From: Candidatus Babeliales bacterium
GTDB lineage: Bacteria > Babelota > Babeliae > Babelales > Vermiphilaceae
Assembly: GCA_020050795.1 (NCBI GenBank)
Contig: JAGVKD010000004.1
Coordinates: 115,979 to 179,978, forward strand
Length of the DNA: 64,000 bases
Reading direction: 5' to 3'
Below are positions 59,080-64,000 of the stretch, in pieces; positions within the stretch are counted from its first letter, which is position 1; each line of letters begins with the position of its first letter. Both the position numbers and the translations under genes were made by a program. A model generated the notes under the pieces. It saw only the letters and a list, made by a program, of their open reading frames with translations, was not told where the DNA came from and did not search any database.

Positions 59080-60624
59080 TTAGTTTTCTTCAAGCATAGT
59101 CACCAATTCTTGAACAAATTCTGATACTGGATACCGATACAGCTGCGCAAGTTCTACCGTTTCCTCCACAACATCCCTAAGAGGTAATACCGCTATGATA
59201 TTCTCTGTTGATGAGGTTATCTCATCACGGGCGCGAATATGGATAATGCCCGCTTCTACTGCCCCGATTATGGCTGCTCTGAAATCATCTAACGTTTTTA
59301 CTTCAATGCCATTGATTTCTTTGAGTGTATAGCCGGGGAATATTGCGCGGGTACACGCCAATTGTGAATTACCAAAAATATGGGAAATCACCAACACAGG
59401 ATCTTTTTGTGAATTGAAAATTGAATATCTTTGCAATCCAGTAACATTATTACCAATTTTTTGAATGTGATTTTCAGTCAATGGCATAATAACCATCCCT
59501 GCAAAAATTTCATATTCCGGCGTTTCATGCCAAGGGAAAATACGCTTAATATGAGATGTCTCTGCAAATTCTGCTTTTAAATTAAATTCAAAGCGTTCTC
59601 CCTTACGGTACACCACCAAGTGAATATTCTCACCAATACCAAGCTGTGAGATATAATCAACAACCGAAAGCTTATCTTCACTCCATGGAATTTCTAAATC
59701 ATGATAAACATCTGCTCTGTAGCCGTTAATTTCGTAAATCATATCACCTTGCTGCACACCTGCCTTTTCAAGCGGCCCGTTATGAGCAACTTCAGTAACA
59801 TAACAACCACCTGGCGTTGGATTTCCTAAATGTGCCGTCACATAATCATCAACATTGTGGGTCAGTAAGCCAAGGAATGGCTTTTTAATAAGCGGATCCT
59901 TGATCATATCAGGCAATGCTTTTTTCAAATCATTAACGGGAATCGAATAATTGGTATTTTCCGCGCCAATTCTTTTTGCCGTGTTGATACCAATAACCTG
60001 ACCTTCTTCGTTTAAAAGTGGCCCTCCTGAGTTACCAGGATTGATTGCAGTATCGATTTGAATCATTTTTGATCCAAAAACATACTGTCTACCACTGACA
60101 ATGCCCATAGTGCTTTTTAAGGATTCTTCTCCAAGTGGATATCCTAGTGCAAGGACACGATCTGTTCTGCGAACTGAATCAGAATCCCCAAATGATAGAT
60201 AAGGAATATTGCCTTCAAATGCCTGGTGGACCACACGCAGATCATCTTCATGAATTGAAAGTAAGGCAAAATCTTTCTCTGGATAGATGCTTATGAGATT
60301 AACTTTGACTAAGCGCTTGCCAAGTCGCGGGATTTGAATCCAAAGTCCAAATGCTTCTGCCGCAACATGGGCATTGGTCATGACATAAAGCTGATTCTCA
60401 TAGAAAATGAAAAAACCACTTCCCTGAGACGTATATGTATCTGGTGTTCTATATGGTTGGAAGAAATCAAATTCTGCTAGTTGAGCGAAGACGTGTACAA
60501 TGGCATCACTTTTAATATTTTGCCAAGCAGACCAACTTTTATGCAATCCTTCGTCGGCAAAAATACTCGTTGATAACGGTACACTAGCTACAAAGAGTAC
60601 AAACATTAACTGTCTGAATTTCAT
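59080..60624 (-). CDS. HtrA/Deg-type periplasmic serine protease
   Basis: 514 residues; signal peptide MKFRQLMFVLFVASVPLSTS cut near IFA-DE. The trypsin-like triad is complete: His86 in TNAHV, Asp118 in KDFALL, Ser199 in NPGNSGGPL. A PDZ domain follows (about 245-350, GCYVTEVAHNGPLEKAGVQQ with GDMIYEINGY) and a further C-terminal region (about 365-500) with a second PDZ-like segment (LKEINGIEVKTLDDFRAAI). The layout is closer to Deg proteins with a divergent second PDZ, as in plant Deg types, than to classical DegP. It likely degrades misfolded periplasmic or outer membrane proteins. dnaB lies 24 bp upstream on the same strand. Confidence 0.9.
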   Translation of the reverse strand: MKFRQLMFVLFVASVPLSTSIFADEGLHKSWSAWQNIKSDAIVHVFAQLAEFDFFQPYRTPDTYTSQGSGFFIFYENQLYVMTNAHVAAEAFGLWIQIPRLGKRLVKVNLISIYPEKDFALLSIHEDDLRVVHQAFEGNIPYLSFGDSDSVRRTDRVLALGYPLGEESLKSTMGIVSGRQYVFGSKMIQIDTAINPGNSGGPLLNEEGQVIGINTAKRIGAENTNYSIPVNDLKKALPDMIKDPLIKKPFLGLLTHNVDDYVTAHLGNPTPGGCYVTEVAHNGPLEKAGVQQGDMIYEINGYRADVYHDLEIPWSEDKLSVVDYISQLGIGENIHLVVYRKGERFEFNLKAEFAETSHIKRIFPWHETPEYEIFAGMVIMPLTENHIQKIGNNVTGLQRYSIFNSQKDPVLVISHIFGNSQLACTRAIFPGYTLKEINGIEVKTLDDFRAAIIGAVEAGIIHIRARDEITSSTENIIAVLPLRDVVEETVELAQLYRYPVSEFVQELVTMLEEN

Positions 60625-60648
60625 AAAAAACCTTTTTTAAGAAAATAA

Positions 60649-62028
60649 TTAAAAGCTATCTTCAAAATCTTCAAATTTAGTTAATTCACGTACAAAGTTG
60701 AGATACACGGTGCCCGTAGGCCCGTTGCGTTGTTTTCCTATAATCAACTCTGCCAGAGCCGGATTTTCTGTATCGGGGTTATAGACAACATCGCGATATA
60801 AAAACATGATCAAATCTGCATCTTGTTCTATAGCACCCGATTCGCGCAAATCCGAAAGCATAGGCCGCTTATCCATACGGCTATCAACAGCACGCGAAAG
60901 TTGAGAAAGTGCCAAAATTGGTATATTCAACTCTTTAGCAAGAGCCTTGAGAGAGCGTGAAATTTCAGACACCTCTTGATGGCGATTTTCGTGAAATCGA
61001 TTGCCATGCAAGAGCTGTAGGTAATCTATCACAAGAAATTGTAATCCATGGTCAGCTTTTAACCTGCGCGCTTTAGTGCGCAAATCAGCCACACTGAGCA
61101 TTGCAGTATCATCAATGAAAATTTTTGTTTCTGCCAAACGAGCAGCAACATTCGTTAATTCAACCCACTCTTGAGAAGAGATGGTAGCATTTCTAATTTT
61201 TTGGTGCGGAATGCCAGATTCAGATGAAAGTAATCGCAGTACTAATTGCTCTGCAGACATCTCTAAAGAAAAAAAACCGACCGAAAAACCTTGTAGCGCT
61301 GCATGTTGGGCCATACATAATGCCACACCTGTTTTACCCATAGAAGGACGTCCCGCCGCAACGAGCAAATCACCTTTTTGAAAACCAGATGTCATCTCAT
61401 CAAGCTTTTTATAACCAGCCGGTACACCAGTAACGCCTTTACTGTGTGTTTTGATATCGGAAAGATGCTGGAATGTTTTCTTGAGCCAAATATCTATTTG
61501 AACAAAACCATCTCGCGAACGCTTATTAGATATATCAAAAATAGTTTTTTCAGCTTGATCTAAAACAGATTCAATACTTTCTTCATCTTGAGAATAGCAT
61601 TGAGTGATGATGCCTGCGGCAGAAGTAATCAGTGAACGCAGTACGGCTTTTTCTTTCACAATTTTTGCATGTTGTGCAATCATGCCCATTGCTGGAATAT
61701 CTTCTTGTAGCCCAATTAAATAGACAAGGCCGCCAACATTTTCTAGCACACCTTTTTTAATAAGCTCATCTTGCAACGTCACCAAATCAACGCGCTGCCG
61801 ACTGTTAGACATATTTAGAATAGTTTCATAAATAGTTCTATTGGCTGGTATATAAAAATCTTCCGGGAGAAGCTGTTCTGAAACGAGATTTACATATTCA
61901 TCGTTGAGTAACAGCGCACTCAAAACAGCTCGCTCCGCCTCCACATTTGCAGGTAGAGTTCTACCCAACAATGACGGCGTTTCCTGTAATTTTTCTTTTG
62001 TATATCGCTGCTGTTTTTGAGTGCGCAT
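60649..62028 (-). CDS. dnaB: replicative DNA helicase DnaB
   Basis: 459 residues. N-terminal domain with LPANVEAERAVLSALLLND; RecA-like motor with GRPSMGKTGVAL (Walker A), FFSLEMSAEQLVLRLLSSES, LQFLVIDYLQLL (Walker B), ISRSLKALAKELNIPILALS with QLSR, and SDLRESGAIEQDADLIMF. DnaB unwinds DNA at the replication fork. The order rplI-dnaB is common in bacteria and is kept here (32-bp gap). No intein is present. Confidence 0.97.
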   Translation of the reverse strand: MRTQKQQRYTKEKLQETPSLLGRTLPANVEAERAVLSALLLNDEYVNLVSEQLLPEDFYIPANRTIYETILNMSNSRQRVDLVTLQDELIKKGVLENVGGLVYLIGLQEDIPAMGMIAQHAKIVKEKAVLRSLITSAAGIITQCYSQDEESIESVLDQAEKTIFDISNKRSRDGFVQIDIWLKKTFQHLSDIKTHSKGVTGVPAGYKKLDEMTSGFQKGDLLVAAGRPSMGKTGVALCMAQHAALQGFSVGFFSLEMSAEQLVLRLLSSESGIPHQKIRNATISSQEWVELTNVAARLAETKIFIDDTAMLSVADLRTKARRLKADHGLQFLVIDYLQLLHGNRFHENRHQEVSEISRSLKALAKELNIPILALSQLSRAVDSRMDKRPMLSDLRESGAIEQDADLIMFLYRDVVYNPDTENPALAELIIGKQRNGPTGTVYLNFVRELTKFEDFEDSF

Positions 62029-62060
62029 GTCTTGGGATCCGTTCGCGGTAATGTAAAATG

Positions 62061-62504
62061 CTATTCGGAAACGACCTCTAAGGTCATTTGAGGTGTAAGA
62101 CGCGCAGTCAATTTAATTGTTACTTGATATACGCCTTTAGCCTTAATTGATTTATCAATTATGACTTGGTTTTTAGAAACACTAAAACCATTTTCTCCAA
62201 GCAACTCAGCAATCTCTGTTGCTGAAATCGCGCCATAAAGTTTACCATCGTCATGCATTTTACGTTTAATTTTCAAACGCAAACCACGAATTTTCTCAGC
62301 AAGCATAGATGTTTTTGTTTCAACAACATCTTTTCGATGCTCAACAACGCGAATTCGTTTTGAAAAAGATTGTTCATTTGCTTTGGTAACTTCAACTCCC
62401 AATCCTCTTGGAATAATAAAGTTACGAGCAAATCCGTCTGGTATCTTTACCATTTCGCCGGCAAGACCAACTTTTTCTACATCTTTAACTAGAAAAATTT
62501 TCAT
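62061..62504 (-). CDS. rplI: ribosomal protein L9
   Basis: 147 residues from ATG 62504, with AGGAG 8 bp upstream; the open frame is 18 codons longer. Starts MKIFLVKDVEKVGLAGEMVK and continues IPDGFARNFIIPRGL, the L9 signature. A long helix (about 40-75) links to the C-domain (DGKLYGAISATEIAELL). L9 binds 23S rRNA at the base of the L1 stalk. Confidence 0.97.
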   Translation of the reverse strand: MKIFLVKDVEKVGLAGEMVKIPDGFARNFIIPRGLGVEVTKANEQSFSKRIRVVEHRKDVVETKTSMLAEKIRGLRLKIKRKMHDDGKLYGAISATEIAELLGENGFSVSKNQVIIDKSIKAKGVYQVTIKLTARLTPQMTLEVVSE

Positions 62505-62529
62505 ATATTTAACTCCTGAAGTACATCCG

Positions 62530-62552
62530 AAAAAAAAGGCGCTAGTGGCGCC
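62530..62552 (-). terminator. terminator of the pseudopilin operon
   Basis: A 5-bp GC stem (62538-62542 with 62548-62552) with a 5-nt loop and eight T on the minus strand, between the pilin-like genes and rplI. Confidence 0.7.
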
Positions 62553-62609
62553 ACGCATTCTAATCGACCAGTATACCTGATAAATGGGTTAGTGAGAATG
62601 CTAAAACTG

Positions 62610-62999
62610 TTATGCAGGCGAAATATTCCATGTGCGTATTATATGTTTACCATTACCCAGAATAAATTCTGCCCGTGCCTGCCCATAGAGAAGGCCATCT
62701 TTTTCTGCGTGTAGATCCACACTTTTGATCTCTTCTCGTAGTGCAAATGCCATGACAACTTGTATGGTAGCGCCATTTGAATCAACCCAGATAAAATTAT
62801 TCACAGCTGATTCTTGCACAGACCGCGCAACTGCATAGGCTAGAATCCCCTCAAGAGTTGCTTCCTTTTTTGCCTTTTCTATTCGTTGTACCGCAAGATC
62901 AAATAAAAACCCGCTGCTTCTTAATGCGCCAATGATCATCAGTGAGATAAAGGCGAATGCCGTGCATACAATAATAAGTGATGATCCCGATTTTTTCAT
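62610..62999 (-). CDS. pilus/type II secretion minor component (PilX/GspK-like)
   Basis: 129 residues. A short basic leader (MKKSGS) followed by a hydrophobic segment (LIIVCTAFAFISLMIIGAL) and a small domain with no Cys; there is no clear G-F-T-L-I-E cleavage site, but PilX/GspK-type proteins are often diverged there. Its start overlaps by 4 bp the stop of the pseudopilin gene before it, so the three genes form one operon. Assignment to PilX or GspK is by position and layout only. Confidence 0.6.
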   Translation of the reverse strand: MKKSGSSLIIVCTAFAFISLMIIGALRSSGFLFDLAVQRIEKAKKEATLEGILAYAVARSVQESAVNNFIWVDSNGATIQVVMAFALREEIKSVDLHAEKDGLLYGQARAEFILGNGKHIIRTWNISPA

Positions 63000-63475
63000 A
63001 CCGCTACCCCCAGTCGCGGCAATGCTATAATCGTAACCTGTTCATTGCCATCACGTAGTAAGCACTCAACCGCTCGAATTTTTCCATGTTTCTTTTTAAT
63101 GAGAAAAGATCCATCGATATTCTGCCCTACAAGATTTTCACTGTTTTTATTAAAGATGCCATTATTGAAGCTTCCTTCGGATCGAAAGAGCAAGTTGTCC
63201 CTTATTTCCCAACAAATACCACTCTGATTGATTTGCCAAGCAATTTTCTGATCCTCAATGATGTACCATTTTTGTTCTTCCTGTGATCCGGCATGAACAT
63301 CTCGGGTTAACACTTCGGATGCTGCATGGAGCGATGAAACTGATCTCATTCTTTTCATAGATTTCTGTGTCGGAAGCAATGACATTGCCACCCACTGATT
63401 GACCAAAAGCACAACGATTGAAAAAAGTGATATATACACTAAAAACTCAATCAAGGTGAAACCTGAATGTTTCAT
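62996..63475 (-). CDS. type IV pilin-like / GspJ-like prepilin
   Basis: 159 residues. Textbook class III signal: MKHSG then FTLIEFLVYISLFSIVVLLV, with Gly5 before the cleavage point and Glu at position 5 of the mature chain. The longer body with two Cys (GICWEI, VECLLRD) resembles GspJ/PilW-type minor pseudopilins. Such proteins prime pilus or pseudopilus assembly. The gene overlaps both neighbours by 4 bp. Confidence 0.8.
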   Translation of the reverse strand: MKHSGFTLIEFLVYISLFSIVVLLVNQWVAMSLLPTQKSMKRMRSVSSLHAASEVLTRDVHAGSQEEQKWYIIEDQKIAWQINQSGICWEIRDNLLFRSEGSFNNGIFNKNSENLVGQNIDGSFLIKKKHGKIRAVECLLRDGNEQVTIIALPRLGVAV

Positions 63476-63840
63476 GAAATGGCCTCTTGTTTTAAAAAAG
63501 CAGACTCCAACGAAACGAGCACCTTATTATTTTTAGAAATCGTTGCAACAATTTTGTAACATGAAATTTCATTATCATTTTTTGAAATCATCAAGGGAGT
63601 AACGTGTTGTTTGATTAAGAATTGGCCGCTTTGAGATTCCCCGCCTGCCTCATTTGAGACACGTGCGATTTCTATGCTGTTTTTTGCTAATGTTAATGCA
63701 TACAAATAATCAATTGCACTACGTTCTGTAGAAAAAAACCGCCATTGCATTTGCGCATATAATGTGACGCAGAGCATGAAAAGAGAAAAGGTAATCATGA
63801 TTTCAGTTAACAAAAAACCCGATTTATATGCCTTGTTCAC
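63472..63840 (-). CDS. type IV pilin-like / GspI-like prepilin, GTG start
   Basis: 122 residues from GTG 63840. The frame is open to 63909, but the GTG follows AAGGA at 7-8 bp and gives a short prepilin leader (VNKAYKSG) before FLLTEIMITFSLFMLCVTLY. Gly8 precedes the cleavage point and Glu is at position 5 of the mature chain, as in pilins. GspI/PilV-type assignment is by size and order. First gene of the three-gene operon as seen; more pilin genes may lie outside the window. Confidence 0.72.
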   Translation of the reverse strand: MNKAYKSGFLLTEIMITFSLFMLCVTLYAQMQWRFFSTERSAIDYLYALTLAKNSIEIARVSNEAGGESQSGQFLIKQHVTPLMISKNDNEISCYKIVATISKNNKVLVSLESAFLKQEAIS

Positions 63841-63942
63841 AGATAGTTTCCTTGTTTCAAAATTGCGAAGGTATCTATTCTGTACTAAACTTCCATATAT
63901 TAAGAACATACTTTTTCAATCATGAAAAACAAAAGAGGTCCC

Positions 63943-64000
63943 ATGAATTGGAGTAATATCCTGCGATTTATTCTGCTGAGCGTCAGCTTAACGATAGGCA
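63943..64000 (+). CDS. start of a rightward gene, cut by the window end
   Basis: ATG at 63943 with GAGGT 5 bp upstream, and 19 codons open to the window end. They read MNWSNILRFILLSVSLTIG, a membrane or signal segment. An inner membrane protein such as YidC, or a secreted protein, is possible; the sequence is too short to decide. Confidence 0.55.
   Translation, partial: MNWSNILRFILLSVSLTIG

Overview
The window looks like part of the chromosome of a reduced, host-associated Gram-negative bacterium. My best guess is a member of Candidatus Dependentiae (TM6) or a similar intracellular lineage; this is inferred from gene content, not from a marker comparison. The reasons are: an AT-rich genome with short intergenic gaps; six copies of a lineage-specific family of roughly 520-630-residue secreted proteins with beta-barrel-like C-termini; eukaryote-like proteins (a SET domain, ankyrin repeats, a formin-like proline-rich protein, an H1-like basic protein); and an ordinary bacterial housekeeping set around them.

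Layout. 65-1256: a FabD-like acyltransferase homologue with altered active-site residues, followed by an acyl carrier protein. 1326-10880: five leftward outer-membrane-type paralogues, four with a visible terminator downstream, two of them a recent 2,016-bp tandem duplication. 11266-17600: uppP, ftsK, murF, rsmH, spoVG and tRNA-Gln. 17774-22474: SET protein, Maf, a NagZ-type glycosidase, a conserved unknown, HtpX and an HspR-like regulator. 22690-27512: a sixth paralogue tightly coupled to a 998-residue secreted protein with polyproline blocks at both ends, the most interesting locus here. 27583-36886: GH1 glycosidase homologue with a replaced acid/base residue, YchF, small membrane proteins, DnaK, and a GC-rich structured gap. 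37005-39864: an ankyrin protein between two flippase-like membrane proteins.

40057-50806 is a long rightward housekeeping run: CarD, MiaA, a SPOR-type protein, a PpiD-like foldase, RecA, IF3-L35-L20, a ZapB/ZapA-like pair, RNase Y, YmdB and an EamA transporter. 50890-56918 holds an H1-like protein, ProS, a secreted charged protein, a Xer recombinase and dnaN-recF. 57264-63840 holds a Nudix hydrolase, RuvC, an HtrA-type protease, DnaB, L9 and a three-gene pseudopilin operon. A rightward gene begins at 63943 and runs off the end.

Together these genes cover envelope building and division (UppP, MurF, FtsK, ZapA/B, SPOR), envelope quality control (HtpX, HtrA, PpiD), replication and repair (DnaN, RecF, DnaB, RecA, RuvC, Xer) and translation. 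They are interleaved with secreted proteins probably aimed at the cell surface or a host. Start sites were often moved downstream of the longest open frame on the basis of a Shine-Dalgarno motif or signal peptide; each case is stated in the entry. All promoter and terminator calls are by eye.
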